From Maribacter halichondriae (GTDB lineage Bacteria > Bacteroidota > Bacteroidia > Flavobacteriales > Flavobacteriaceae): 64,000 nt of DNA. The notes beneath the pieces are model-generated. The model did not search any database and had not been told where the DNA came from. It saw nothing but the letters and a program-made list of their open reading frames with translations. Below are positions 47,372 to 57,740 of the stretch, one piece after another; within the stretch, counting starts at the first letter, position 1, and every line of letters starts with the position of its first letter. Location: contig NZ_CP107030.1 of the NCBI RefSeq assembly GCF_027474825.1, positions 1,109,001-1,173,000 of the forward strand. The letters run 5' to 3'. A program made the position numbers and the translations under genes.

Positions 47372-50300
47372 ATGAAAAAAACCCTCCCTTACATTTTGAT
47401 ATTTTTAGTTGTGTTCGCAAGTCAAGAACTGACCGCCCAGCGTAAAAAAAATAAAAAAGCAACTATCACGATCTTTGATGAATCGCTTTATGGCGGAATG
47501 AAATGGCGCTTGGTAGGTCCTTTTAGAGGCGGAAGAGCGGGAACCGTATCGGGTATCGCCGACAACCCGAACCTCTATTATATGGGTACGGCAGGTGGAG
47601 GTGTCTGGAAAACCACCGATGCCGGAAGCACTTGGGAATGTATTTCAGACGGCTATTTCGGGGGCTCCATTGGTGCGGTCGCTGTATCGGAATCGGACCC
47701 TAATATCATTTATGTCGGGGAAGGCGAACAGACGCTGCGGGGGAATGTTTCCTCAGGTAACGGAATCTGGAAAAGTTACGATGCCGGAGAAACCTGGAAA
47801 TTTATTGGCCTCGAAGGTTCAGAGCATATTTCAAGAATTCGAATACATCCTACGAATCCTGATATAGTGTATGTCGCCGCCATCGGTAATCTTTGGAAAC
47901 CCAATGAGATCCGTGGTGTATATCGTTCAAAGGACGGTGGCCAAAATTGGGAGAAAATCCTTTATGAAAGTGATAAGGCCGGAGCGGGCGATCTCATCCT
48001 AGACCCGAACAACCCGAGAATAATCTATGCCGCCACATGGGAAATGAAACGAAACGGCTACCGCATGGACAGCGGCGGGCCCGATAGCAATCTATACAAA
48101 AGTACCGATGGCGGGGATTCGTGGATTAGAATTTCAGATCGTGAAGGTTTGCCCAAAGGGCCTTGGGGCATTGTAGGCATTACCGTTTCCCCAGTAGACT
48201 CCAACAGGGTTTGGGCATTGATCGAAGCTGAGGACGGTGGCATGTACCGTTCCGACGATGCCGGAAAGACCTGGGAAAAAATCAACGAAAACCGGGCCTT
48301 GCGCCAAAGGGCCTGGTACTATACGCGCATTTACGCCGATACCCAAAATGTCGATAAAATCTATGTGATGAACGTAAGTTATGGGGTTTCTACCGATGGC
48401 GGCAAGACTTTCACTTTAAAGAACGCACCCCATGGCGACCACCACGATCTTTGGATCGACCCGAACAACAATAATCGCATGGTCATCGCTGATGACGGCG
48501 GGGCGCAAGTATCGAACGATGGCGGAAACAATTGGTCTACCTATTACAATCAGCCTACGGCACAGTTTTATAGGGTAACTACCGATAATACATTTCCGTA
48601 TCGCATTTATGGCGCTCAACAAGACAACAGCACCATTCGCATTTTCAATCGATCTTCAGGTTCGACCATCGATGAAAGTGATTGGGAAGAAACCGCCGGT
48701 GGCGAAAGTGCACATTTGGCACCAGACCCAAAGAACAACGATATTGTTTATGGAGGCACTTTTAAAGGTTATATGATGCGCGAAGACCACTCGGTAAACC
48801 AAACCAGATCGGTCAATGTATGGCCCGACAACCCTGCAGGTTCGGGGGCCGAAGTGATGAAATACCGTTTTAACTGGAACTTTCCCGTAAAATTCAGTAT
48901 CCATGACCCGAACAAACTCTATGCAGGTTCCAATTTTCTACATGTGACCACAAACGAAGGCCAAACATGGGAAACCATTTCTCCCGATTTGACGCGTGGA
49001 CTACCTGAGACCATCGAATCTTCCGGCGGACCGATTACGCAAGACAATACCGGGGCCGAATTCTATTCCAATCTTTTTGCCATCAACGAATCGCCCTTGG
49101 AACAAGGAGTCATTTGGGTAGGCAGTGATGACGGATTGATTCATATTACCCGAGATAACGGAGCGAATTGGGAGAACATTACACCTCCCTCGAATATGAG
49201 TCCGAAATTGAATATGATAAATTGCATCGATCCAAGTCCGTTTCAAAAAGGGACGGCTTACGTCGCGGCCACCTCGTATAAGTTCGGGGACTATACCCCG
49301 TATTTGTACAAAACTTCCGACTATGGAAAAACCTGGAAAGTGATTACTTCAGGGATAAAAGACAATCACTATACTAGAGCCATATGTTCCGACAAAGTAC
49401 GGGAAGGACTTTTGTACGCCGGTACCGAATGGGGCATATATGTTTCTTTTGATGATGGCGCCAGTTGGGCACCCTTTCAATTGAACTTGCCCATCACGGC
49501 AATACGCGATCTCGAGGTTCGGGACAATGATTTGATCGCCGCGACCCACGGAAGAAGTTTTTGGATGATCGATGACCTCACTCCCTTGCATCAACTTTCT
49601 TCGGAAATGGTTATGAGCGAATTTCATCTCTACAAACCCGATAAAGCGTATCGCACGCAACAATCGGGTGGTTGGGAAGAACCAGACACAAGACTCGTCG
49701 GCGAAAACCATCCCGATGGGGCGATTATCAATTATTATGTCAAGAACAAAAAGGAAACGGATACGGTCAGTCTTGAGATTTTGGAAATGGATGGCATCTT
49801 GATACAACGGTTTTCCAACGTTGCCAAAGAAGATAAGCTGGACCCTTCGGCACCCAAACCTTTGGAAATGAAATCAGGAGGTAATCGCCTCATCTGGAAT
49901 ATGCGTTATCCCGGGTTCAAGAGTTTTAAAGGTATGGTACTTTACTCTTCGCCCAACGCAGGACCAAAGGCCGTTCCTGGAGATTATAAAGTTAAAATGA
50001 ATTATAACGGAAATGTTTCCGAGCAGGTCTTCACTATTGTCAAAGACCCTAGATTGCCCAATACCGATGAAGATTACCAAAAACAATTCGACTTTTTGAT
50101 AAAAGTACGCGAACAGGTTTCAAGAGCCAACAATGCCATAACAGATATTCGGTCGGTCAAAAAAGATTTGGACTATCTAAAGGAGAAGACAAAGGAAAAC
50201 GAAGAAATGAAAAAATTGATTTCTGATTTCGAGACGCAACTAGAGGTTATCGAGAACAACATTCATATGACCAAAAACCAAAGCCGACAAGACCCTTTGA

Positions 50301-50518
50301 ACTATGGTATTCGAATCAATAACCGTTTGGCATTTTTGATGGCCGATTCCCAACGGGGCGATTATCCGCCAACGGGGCAATCTTTGGAATTTTTTATCGA
50401 AGTAACCAAAGAACTTGACGCGGAAATCAACGCTTTGAACCAATTAATGAAAGAACATATTTCTAAAATCAACGATCGGGTATCGGAGAATAAGATTCAA
50501 ATGATTTCGTCGGAGTAG
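47372..50518 (+). CDS. Exported Asp-box (BNR/sortilin-like) repeat protein
   Basis: Large protein of 1048 residues with a signal peptide (KTLPYILIFLVVFASQELTAQ). Two beta-propeller regions follow with about eleven Asp-box motifs of the S/T-x-D-x-G-x-T/S-W type, such as TTDAGSTWE, SYDAGETWK, SDDAGKTWE, TRDNGANWE and TSDYGKTWK. The last 250 residues hold an Ig-like strand region and a helical part (QVSRANNAITDIRSVKKDLD). It resembles the 1000-residue VPS10/glycosyl-hydrolase-like proteins common in marine Bacteroidota. There is no type IX sorting domain, so it is probably periplasmic or lipid-associated. Function unknown. Confidence 0.88.
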   Translation: MKKTLPYILIFLVVFASQELTAQRKKNKKATITIFDESLYGGMKWRLVGPFRGGRAGTVSGIADNPNLYYMGTAGGGVWKTTDAGSTWECISDGYFGGSIGAVAVSESDPNIIYVGEGEQTLRGNVSSGNGIWKSYDAGETWKFIGLEGSEHISRIRIHPTNPDIVYVAAIGNLWKPNEIRGVYRSKDGGQNWEKILYESDKAGAGDLILDPNNPRIIYAATWEMKRNGYRMDSGGPDSNLYKSTDGGDSWIRISDREGLPKGPWGIVGITVSPVDSNRVWALIEAEDGGMYRSDDAGKTWEKINENRALRQRAWYYTRIYADTQNVDKIYVMNVSYGVSTDGGKTFTLKNAPHGDHHDLWIDPNNNNRMVIADDGGAQVSNDGGNNWSTYYNQPTAQFYRVTTDNTFPYRIYGAQQDNSTIRIFNRSSGSTIDESDWEETAGGESAHLAPDPKNNDIVYGGTFKGYMMREDHSVNQTRSVNVWPDNPAGSGAEVMKYRFNWNFPVKFSIHDPNKLYAGSNFLHVTTNEGQTWETISPDLTRGLPETIESSGGPITQDNTGAEFYSNLFAINESPLEQGVIWVGSDDGLIHITRDNGANWENITPPSNMSPKLNMINCIDPSPFQKGTAYVAATSYKFGDYTPYLYKTSDYGKTWKVITSGIKDNHYTRAICSDKVREGLLYAGTEWGIYVSFDDGASWAPFQLNLPITAIRDLEVRDNDLIAATHGRSFWMIDDLTPLHQLSSEMVMSEFHLYKPDKAYRTQQSGGWEEPDTRLVGENHPDGAIINYYVKNKKETDTVSLEILEMDGILIQRFSNVAKEDKLDPSAPKPLEMKSGGNRLIWNMRYPGFKSFKGMVLYSSPNAGPKAVPGDYKVKMNYNGNVSEQVFTIVKDPRLPNTDEDYQKQFDFLIKVREQVSRANNAITDIRSVKKDLDYLKEKTKENEEMKKLISDFETQLEVIENNIHMTKNQSRQDPLNYGIRINNRLAFLMADSQRGDYPPTGQSLEFFIEVTKELDAEINALNQLMKEHISKINDRVSENKIQMISSE

Positions 50519-50537
50519 CTGCTTTAATATATAGAAT

Positions 50538-50601
50538 CTGTCAGTTAGAGCGGAGTCGAGAACCTTTACGAAAGGCATCTCGACTCCGCTCGATGTGACA
50601 G
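50538..50601. repeat. GAGCGGAGTCGAGA inverted-repeat element between convergent genes
   Basis: Perfect 14-base arms GAGCGGAGTCGAGA (50548-50561) and its complement (50578-50591), with outer arms CTGTCA (50538-50543) and TGACAG (50596-50601). The sequence matches a common flavobacterial intergenic repeat. Between the Asp-box gene and the convergent LVIVD gene it could act as a two-way terminator. Confidence 0.7.
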
Positions 50602-50611
50602 TAATCCATAT

Positions 50612-51903
50612 TTAGTTCAACTGTAAAGTACTCAACAACCGAATATCATTATCGATATATTCATATTGGTACAACACTTTATCGCCGATCATCAGCAATG
50701 AATTTGCCAACGGAATAACGTCATACGCAAATATCTCCGGAAAAACGCTGAGCGGGGTAATATTGGGCGCATCGGTTTTATCATATACCTTAAGTCCGGA
50801 ATTACCATCACAGACAAAAAGTTTATGGCCTTGAATACCAAGTCCGTAAGGCTCATCCATCGGATATATGACTTCGAGTTGGGGATCATTCAAATTTGAA
50901 ACATCCACAACATATAGTCCGCTTTCGGTATTTCCACACGTATTTCCCGAGCGCAAGGTTATATAGGCGTAATCCCCATCGACCACAACTGGGTCGCAGG
51001 CCCGGCCGTGCACAAATTCGCTGACAAATTCAGGTTTGTCGGGCGAGGATATATCATATATATACATGCCCTGTGTACCGCCGATAAAAAGAATATCACC
51101 CTGATTAAAAATGGTCTCGACAGTACCATTGGTATAGACATCTTCCAAAACTTTGGGCTTTTCAAGATCCGAGATATCGAAAACGCTGATACTGGCCCAC
51201 TCTACTGCATATAAGTAATCGCCAACAATTTTGAAACGTGCCAAAGAACCACCTTGGCCAGTTGTTGATTCGGCACTACTCGGCGCCCCCCACCTGTAGA
51301 TAAACCATTAAAGGAAGCATCTTCGTTCACAAAAGGACCTCCAAACCTTTTTTGAAACTCTTCATCCGATAATCTTTGGGTAGTTACTTCCCATCCTACA
51401 ATCGCTTCGGTCGTCGCATCAAAAGAACCGTAATCGAACAAATCGGCCTCTGGCCATGCAACATCCCATCCTACGGTGCACCAATACTCTTGATAGATTG
51501 CGTTCTCCATACGGGTAATTGTCTTGATGTCATTGACATCCGAAATATCCAAAACTACAAGATCACCATAGCTATCAGCGAACAAACGATCGTCTTTGAT
51601 AGAAATATCATAATTACCTTCCAAACGTATAAACTTTATATTTTGGGGCGAAGTGGGATCACTATTGTCGATAATGTGAAAACCCTGGTTGACGTCATTC
51701 ACTAAAATATAGTTCTTATAGGCATATATCTTACCCGATTCTGTAATGGGTATAGGTTCGGTTACTTCTACGGCATCTTCCTTAAACTGTATTAAATCAG
51801 CAGTCAAGGGTATTGCAATACGGTATTCTTTTCCAGGTAGGTCATCCATATCGTCTCCACAGGATACCATAAAAAAAAGCACGCCAACAAGAGTAGCGGC
51901 CAT
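50612..51903 (-). CDS. LVIVD-repeat lipoprotein, frame broken once
   Basis: Beta-propeller protein of about 430 residues with LVIVD repeats: GFHIIDNSDPTSPQNIKFIR, LVVLDISDVNDIKTITRM, ISVFDISDLEKPKVLEDV, MYIYDISSPDKPEFVSEF and LYVVDVSNLNDPQLEVIY. The signal ends at the lipobox FMVSCGDD. The frame is restored when the six C at 51286-51291 are read as seven (…STGGGAPSSAESTTGQGGSL). The start is also suspect: one more A near 51904 would put MKKMNQ in front and give a normal signal peptide. It is probably surface-exposed; function unknown. Confidence 0.86.
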
Positions 51904-52008
51904 TGATTCATCTTTTTCATAAGAATGTTATTTATCGGTTTGTATCCCATAGATGCGGTCTTGCCAAAAAAGTTGCGCCCAAACGCTGAAAATTCGATGA
52001 ACGTATCC

Positions 52009-52737
52009 TTAGGCATTAAAAGAAATACCGATACTATCCTTATATATGAAGTAAGCAGGGATTTTGGACAGCATCGCCGTAAACAAAATTCCGACACAAC
52101 ATAGTAGTATTCCAAGTTCCGCCAGAATTCCCATTAAGAATACCAGGCCGAAAATAACCAGCCAGTTCTTGTTGCCCAGAGCAAAGCCTGCCTTGACGAT
52201 TTCCATGGGCGATAGTTCTTCATCAAAAGCCAAAAAAGCTGGTATGATGGAAATCGGAACCATAACGTAGATAAGGCCAACTCCACAGGCCAACATACCC
52301 AAGATACTTATTCCGAAAACAAGCAGAGCCAGTGTCATACTTTTACCAAGATATCCTTTCTTCAGATAGAAAAAATAATCTTCCCTACTATTTTCATTCA
52401 AATCTTTTTGTCTGCAAATTCTTAGAAAAGCAGCATTTAAGGCTATTGAGATGGTCATTGCGGCAATCATAAGTATAGGTCCCAAGATGAGCATTGGAAT
52501 GAATACCTCCGGCGGCAACTCTTCGGTCCGCATCATTTCTGGATCGGTAATTCCGGCGGCTATAAATGGAATATAGAACAATACATAAAAGGGCAGTATG
52601 ACCACAAAAGTTAACAACAGGGTCACAAACCCTTGTAACCATACTTTTTTGAACAATTCGATAGCTCTATTGAAAATAGAACCGAAATCCAAATGGGTAC
52701 TACTTCGTATTCTCTCGGTAACGGCATCGAAATTCAT
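52009..52737 (-). CDS. Integral membrane protein, unknown function
   Basis: Protein of 242 residues with about five to six membrane helices, for example FVTLLLTFVVILPFYVLFYI, LILGPILMIAAMTISIALNA and VIFGLVFLMGILAELGILL. The layout and the amphipathic N-terminus (FGSIFNRAIELFKKVWLQG) resemble DUF975-like or glycerophosphoryl-diester membrane-domain proteins that Bacteroidota carry in many copies. No catalytic residues are recognised. It diverges from miaB. Confidence 0.8.
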   Translation of the reverse strand: MNFDAVTERIRSSTHLDFGSIFNRAIELFKKVWLQGFVTLLLTFVVILPFYVLFYIPFIAAGITDPEMMRTEELPPEVFIPMLILGPILMIAAMTISIALNAAFLRICRQKDLNENSREDYFFYLKKGYLGKSMTLALLVFGISILGMLACGVGLIYVMVPISIIPAFLAFDEELSPMEIVKAGFALGNKNWLVIFGLVFLMGILAELGILLCCVGILFTAMLSKIPAYFIYKDSIGISFNA

Positions 52738-52835
52738 AACGTTGGATTTAGGAAATTAAAGGTATGAATAACGTCGCAAACCCTAAAATAGTACTAAAAT
52801 ATACTGTCATAATGTCACGATTTTGAATATAATGT

Positions 52836-52843
52836 TATCTTTG
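52836..52843 (+). promoter_or_regulatory. Bacteroidota -7 promoter box for miaB
   Basis: TATCTTTG fits the TAnnTTTG consensus exactly and lies 24 bases before the ATG at 52868. Transcription from it would begin after the alternative TTG at 52823, which excludes that longer start. Confidence 0.6.
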
Positions 52844-52867
52844 CAACCCCATTCAAAATGGCGATTA

Positions 52868-54312
52868 ATGGATAAAATCATTGACGAATCGGTTCAGGGC
52901 ACGACGCTGACCATCCAAAATAGCGAGAAGAACACGCGCAAGCTGTATATAGAAAGCTATGGGTGCCAGATGAATTTTTCCGATAGTGAAATCGTTGCCT
53001 CGATTTTGGCAGGGGAAGGATTCAATACCACCGATATTTTGGAGGAAGCCGATCTCGTCTTGGTCAATACCTGCTCGATTCGCGAAAAAGCGGAACTGAC
53101 CGTTCGCAAGCGTCTTGAAAAATTCAATGCGGTTAAAGAAAAACGTCCGCATATGAAAGTGGGTGTCTTGGGCTGCATGGCAGAGCGCTTGAAAAGCAAG
53201 TTACTCGAGGAGGAAAAAATCGTGGATATGGTCGTAGGACCGGATGCCTACAAAGACCTTCCCAATCTGTTACAAGAAATCGATGAGGGTCGAAATGCCG
53301 TGAATGTAATTCTTTCGAAAGAAGAAACCTATGGCGATATAGCCCCTGTACGTTTGAATTCGAATGGAGTCACTGCCTTTGTTTCGATTACCCGAGGTTG
53401 CGATAACATGTGTACGTTTTGTGTGGTGCCCTTTACTAGAGGACGCGAACGTAGTCGCGATCCACAATCCATAATAGAAGAGGTCAACGATCTTTGGGAA
53501 AAGGGATTCAAAGAGATTACCCTACTTGGCCAAAATGTCGATAGCTACCTTTGGTATGGCGGCGGATTGAAAAAAGATTTCGACAAAGCCTCGGAAATGC
53601 AAAAAGCGACGGCGGTAGATTTTTCGAACTTATTGGAAATGGTCGCCTTGGCACAACCTAAAATGCGTATTCGTTTCTCGACCAGCAATCCGCAGGATAT
53701 GACCTTAGATGTAATTCATACAATGGCCAAATACGAGAATATTTGCAACTATATTCATCTGCCCGTACAAAGCGGAAGCAACCGTATTCTGAAAGAAATG
53801 AACCGTCTGCATACGCGGGAGGAATATTTTGAACTTATCAATAATATTAAAAAAATAATTCCCGATTGTGCCATTTCGCAGGATATGATTACTGGATTTC
53901 CTACGGAGACAGAGGAAGACCATCAAGACACCTTATCCTTAATGGAATATGTAAAATACGATTACGGATTCATGTTTGCCTATTCAGTAAGACCGGGCAC
54001 AATGGCGGCAAGAAAATTGGAGGACGACGTTCCGTTTGAAACTAAAAAAGAAGATTAGCAGAGATTATCGCCCTGCAACGCGAACATTGCCAAGAACGTA
54101 CCGAACAACATTTGGGACAAGTGCAAGAAGTACTTATCGAAGGAACGTCAAAAAAATCGGGTGCTCATTTCATGGGCCGGAATTCTCAGAACACCGTTGC
54201 GGTCTTCCCAAAAGAAAACTACAAAATCGGTGATTTTGTTATGGTACGTATGGATAGCTGTACTTCGGCAACCTTGATCGGAGAGGCCGTTGGTTACAGC
54301 AAAAATAACTGA
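52868..54312 (+). CDS. miaB: tRNA-2-methylthio-N6-dimethylallyladenosine synthase MiaB, frame broken once
   Basis: Radical-SAM methylthiotransferase acting on A37 of tRNAs. The protein has 481 residues once the six A at 54044-54049 are read as seven (…[14 protein letters not shown]). The order is UPF0004 domain ([17 protein letters not shown]), radical-SAM cluster motif [14 protein letters not shown] (CxxxCxxC), SAM core, and a TRAM domain ([15 protein letters not shown]…). The TRAM part lies wholly behind the break. The gene starts the plus-strand run that leads to the sigma-54 activator and lptE. Confidence 0.94.
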
Positions 54313-54352
54313 GTTTAAAATTTCATGAAAATATGGAATTGAACTAAAATAA

Positions 54353-55629
54353 ATGGAAAGTATACAAGCCATAAAACAACGTTTTGAGATCATCGGTAAC
54401 GATGTCAAGCTCAACCGCGCCATCGAAAAATCGATTCAAGTGGCCCCGACCGATATTTCCGTTTTGGTGACGGGTGAAAGTGGGGTCGGTAAAGAGGCAC
54501 TCCCGAAAATCATACATTCGCTTTCGCACCGTAAACATGCAAAATATATTGCGGTAAACTGTGGGGCGATTCCTGAAGGCACTATCGACAGTGAACTTTT
54601 TGGCCACGAAAAAGGAGCTTTTACCGGTGCGACCCAGACCCGGAGTGGTTACTTTGAAGTAGCCGATGGAGGCACCATTTTTTTGGATGAGGTTGGTGAA
54701 CTGCCCCTGACCACTCAAGTTCGATTGTTGCGGGTGCTCGAAAATGGAGAGTTTTTAAAAGTTGGATCGTCACAAGTTCAGAAAACCGATGTACGCATCG
54801 TGGCCGCCACTAATATCAATATGTTCGAGGCCATTAAAAAGGAAAAATTTAGGGAAGACCTTTATTATCGGTTGAGCACCGTGGAAATTAATATTCCGCC
54901 ACTTCGCGAACGAAAAGATGATATTCATTTACTGTTCAGAAAGTTTGCCTCAGATTTCGGTCAGAAATACAAAATGCCAACGATTCGACTGGAAGATGAT
55001 GCCATACAGTTGTTATTACGATATCGCTGGCCCGGAAACATTCGCCAACTTAGGAACATTGCCGAGCAGATTTCCGTGCTGGAAGAAAGTCGTAGTATTT
55101 CTGCCGCAACCTTAAATGGCTACTTGCCTAATGCGAGTAGTTCTAATTTGCCGGCCGTCATCGGAGGTGAAAAAAAGAAGGCGATTTTAGCACAGAGCGC
55201 GAAATTTTGTACAAAGTACTTTTCGATATGAAAGGTGACCTCAACGATCTGAAAAAGTTGACTTTGGAACTTTTAAAGAATAATGATTCTGAAAAAGTGC
55301 AGGAAGAAAACGAAGGTTTGATTCAAAAAATATATGGGGGCAACGGGCAAGATGTCGACGACGATACTTTTGAAGATGCCTCTTCAATGGAAGTATTGCA
55401 ACTTCCATCGACCCATTCAGAAGCACCTGTTCGTCATGTTTCACAAGAGGATAAATACCATTTTGCCGAAGAAATCGAAGAAGAAGAAACCCTATCTTTA
55501 CACGAGAAGGAAATCGAACTCATCAAAAAATCATTGGAACGAAATCGCGGAAAACGAAAGGCCGCGGCGGCCGAATTAGGAATCTCGGAACGAACTTTGT
55601 ATCGTAAGATTAAACAATACGATCTTTAA
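54353..55629 (+). CDS. Sigma-54-dependent transcriptional activator, Fis-type, frame broken once
   Basis: AAA+ activator that opens sigma-54 promoters. The protein has 425 residues when the seven A at 55170-55176 are read as eight (…GGEKKEGDFSTEREIL). It has no N-terminal sensor domain. The AAA+ module starts near residue 10, with Walker A GESGVGKEAL, the sigma-54-contact loop GAFTGA, Walker B GGTIFLDEVGE and arginine finger region FREDLYYRLS. A charged linker leads to a C-terminal Fis helix-turn-helix (KAAAAELGISERTLYRKI). It lies 40 bases after miaB. Targets are unknown. Confidence 0.92.
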
Positions 55630-55635
55630 TTCAGT

Positions 55636-55690
55636 AAGCAGTTGACAGTGGCAGTTGGCAGTCCTCATTTGGAATTTGGAATTTGGAAAA
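55636..55690. repeat. Degenerate GCAGTT and GGAATTT repeat cluster
   Basis: Two kinds of short degenerate repeats lie side by side in the gap before lptE: AAGCAGTTGACAGTGGCAGT-type units, then tandem TTGGAATTTGGAATTTGG. Both styles recur in this window (44645-44712 and 58022-58115). Confidence 0.55.
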
Positions 55691-55700
55691 TTAATCTAAG

Positions 55701-56233
55701 TTGGAATTTTTGAGAAAACACGTTAATATTCTTTTCATTCTTTTGGTTTTAGCGACCCTTTCAAGTTGTGGTGCCTATAACTTTACCGGTGGTGATCCCG
55801 GACTTGCGAAAACTTTTCGGGTCGACTATTTTCAGAACTATGCGACCCAAAGTCCGGGCTCTACTTTTGAACCTGGAATGGACAGAGATTTTACACAGGC
55901 ACTGCAAAACAGAATTCAAGACCAATCGAATCTCACCTTGGTCAATCAGGGTGGCGATTTGGTCTATGAAGGTGAAATTGTCGAATACCGTATCTCCCCT
56001 ATGAGTGCTACGGCCCAGCAGACAGCCGCTCAGAATCGTTTGTCCATAGCTGTAAAAGTTCGGTTTTTCAATAATACTATCGACGATGGATCCAAAGATT
56101 TTGATCAGCGCTTTTCTTTTTTTATGACTATCCTGCGGCTACGCAACTGTCTTCGGTAAAAGATGAAGCCCACGAAGTAATATTTGAACGTATCACACAA
56201 GATATCTTTAACGCCTCATTGGCCGATTGGTAA
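55701..56233 (+). CDS. lptE: LPS-assembly lipoprotein LptE, frame broken once
   Basis: Outer-membrane lipoprotein that plugs LptD during LPS export. The protein has 177 residues once the seven T at 56117-56123 are read as eight (…RFSFFYDYPAATQLSSVKDE, ending IFNASLADW). The signal ends at the lipobox TLSSCGAYNFTGG, a typical LptE start in Bacteroidota, and the middle has TFEPGMDRDFTQALQNRIQ. No ATG is available; TTG at 55701 or 55710 is the likely start (the second gives MRKHVNILF). It is followed by the TPR protein and secG, a conserved order. Confidence 0.9.
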
Positions 56234-56317
56234 TTTTAAATACGAGGTTAGAGGTGCGAAATACGAAAGTTCGAATACACAAAAAATCAATATAAAAGAA
56301 AGCATCCAGCAAAAAAC

Positions 56318-57229
56318 ATGAACGTACAAGACTTTACATATCTTTTGCAACATCCTGAAAAGGTAAGCTCCAACGAGCAAACACAACAGTTGGAAGACGT
56401 TCTAAATGAATATCCCTATTTTCAAGCCGCACGTGCCTTGCACCTTAAAGGTTTGAAAAATGGCAATAGCTTCAAATACAATAATGCCCTAAAACTGACT
56501 GCAGCCTATACAACCGATAGAGATGTACTTTTCGATTTTATCACTTCAAAGGAATTTCTTCAAAACGGCATTGCAGAAGCAATTCAAAATGAGAATGAAC
56601 ATGCTAACAGTGAACAAGTAGCGGAAGAACCTACGCAACTCGTTAAGTCAACGGATGACAAGGTACTCCCCCAATCAAAAGAAGTTGCCGACTACATACT
56701 CGATCCCGAGCTTTTTAAATCAAAAGACTCCTTGATCGACAAAAAAATAGCCGAGGAAAAAGAAAAGGCAGAAGCAACTTTAGAACTAGGAAAGCCCTTG
56801 GCATTTACAAAAAATGAAAAACATTCTTTTGGCCAATGGCTACAGTTGACTTCCTTAAAAAGGATAGATAGAGACCCTGAAAAGGAAAATAAAGTGGCTC
56901 GAACGCCTTCGGAAAGCTCGGCCGCAGGATTAGAAGAGGATGTTCTGAAAAAGAAAAAATTCAAGCTTATCGACAAGTTCTTGGATGAAAACCCAAAAAT
57001 CGAACCCCAAGAGAATACGGCAAAGGTAGATATTAAAAGTTCGCTGGAATTCGATAAAAACGAATTGATGACGGAGACTTTGGCAAAGGTCTATCTAGAA
57101 CAAAAAAAGTACAAAAAAGCAGTCCAAGCTTATAAAATTTTAAGTTTGAAATATCCGGAAAAAAGTGGTTTCTTTGCAGACCGAATTCGAGCGGTAGAAA
57201 AAATTCAAAAAGAAAATTCAGAAGAGTAA
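56318..57229 (+). CDS. TPR-like helical protein between lptE and secG
   Basis: Cytoplasmic protein of 303 residues with no signal peptide. The N-terminal helical domain (LEDVLNEYPYFQAARALHLK) and a charged middle rich in Glu and Lys lead to a C-terminal TPR-like repeat (TETLAKVYLEQKKYKKAVQA). This domain order recurs between lptE and secG in Flavobacteriaceae. The last base pair of codons overlaps the secG start (TAATG), so the two are co-translated. Function unknown. Confidence 0.83.
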   Translation: MNVQDFTYLLQHPEKVSSNEQTQQLEDVLNEYPYFQAARALHLKGLKNGNSFKYNNALKLTAAYTTDRDVLFDFITSKEFLQNGIAEAIQNENEHANSEQVAEEPTQLVKSTDDKVLPQSKEVADYILDPELFKSKDSLIDKKIAEEKEKAEATLELGKPLAFTKNEKHSFGQWLQLTSLKRIDRDPEKENKVARTPSESSAAGLEEDVLKKKKFKLIDKFLDENPKIEPQENTAKVDIKSSLEFDKNELMTETLAKVYLEQKKYKKAVQAYKILSLKYPEKSGFFADRIRAVEKIQKENSEE

Positions 57230-57600
57230 TGAGTACATTTTCAATATTCTTGATTCTTATCATCATAGTGTGCTTTCTATTGGTACTGGTCATCATGGTT
57301 CAAAACCCGAAAGGTGGCGGATTGTCGTCTTCTTTTGGCGGCGGTGGTAGCCAAATTGTGGGTGGTGTAAAAAAAACAGGTGATTTTCTTGATAAAAGTA
57401 CTTGGACTCTGGCCATTTTATTGGTCGTTCTGATATTGGCCTCGAACATTGCCCTTAAAGGTAATTTCGGCGATGCCGATTCCAAACTATTACAAGGTGA
57501 CGATATTGAGACGGTAGTACCGGAAACGGTTCCCGAAAGTGTACCCGAAGAAGTTCCAGCACCGACCAACGATCAAACAGATCCAACGGATAGTCTTTAA
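57229..57600 (+). CDS. secG: Preprotein translocase subunit SecG
   Basis: Small membrane subunit of the SecYEG channel, 123 residues. Two membrane helices (FLILIIIVCFLLVLVIMVQ and WTLAILLVVLILASNIAL) flank the cytoplasmic glycine-rich loop NPKGGGLSSSFGGGG, the hallmark of SecG. The C-terminal tail is Pro/Glu-rich as in other Bacteroidota. It is translationally coupled to the TPR gene and followed by a clear terminator. Confidence 0.95.
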   Translation: MSTFSIFLILIIIVCFLLVLVIMVQNPKGGGLSSSFGGGGSQIVGGVKKTGDFLDKSTWTLAILLVVLILASNIALKGNFGDADSKLLQGDDIETVVPETVPESVPEEVPAPTNDQTDPTDSL

Positions 57601-57623
57601 AAATCGGACAAATACTATAAAAA

Positions 57624-57654
57624 ATGCCAGCCCAAATGACAAGCTGGCATTTTC
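57624..57654 (+). terminator. Terminator after secG
   Basis: ATGCCAGC and GCTGGCAT form a perfect 8-base stem around a 12-base loop, followed by TTTTC. It lies 24 bases after the secG stop and separates that run from groESL. Confidence 0.85.
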
Positions 57655-57662
57655 ATTTTACA

Positions 57663-57705
57663 AAATGTCAGTTTCTGGGCAATGGCACAATTTATGTCCA
57701 TGCAT
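57663..57705 (+). promoter_or_regulatory. Candidate groESL promoter region
   Basis: The 80-base gap before groES holds AATGTCAGTTTCTGGGCAAT followed by TGGCACAATTTATGTCC. The second part resembles a sigma-54 -24 box (TGGCAC), but the -12 GC doublet is not ideal. No TAnnTTTG box is present. The region most likely carries the heat-shock promoter; the sigma type is unresolved. Confidence 0.4.
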
Positions 57706-57740
57706 ACAAGAATTTTCAAAACAATTAAAAACTAAACAAT

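Noticed and set aside
47372..50518. Type IX secretion sorting domain on the Asp-box protein
   Set aside because: The C-terminus is helical and ends KIQMISSE; no beta-rich sorting domain is visible.
52823..52867. Longer miaB start at TTG 52823
   Set aside because: The exact TAnnTTTG box at 52836-52843 would place transcription start downstream of it, and the extra residues have no family similarity.
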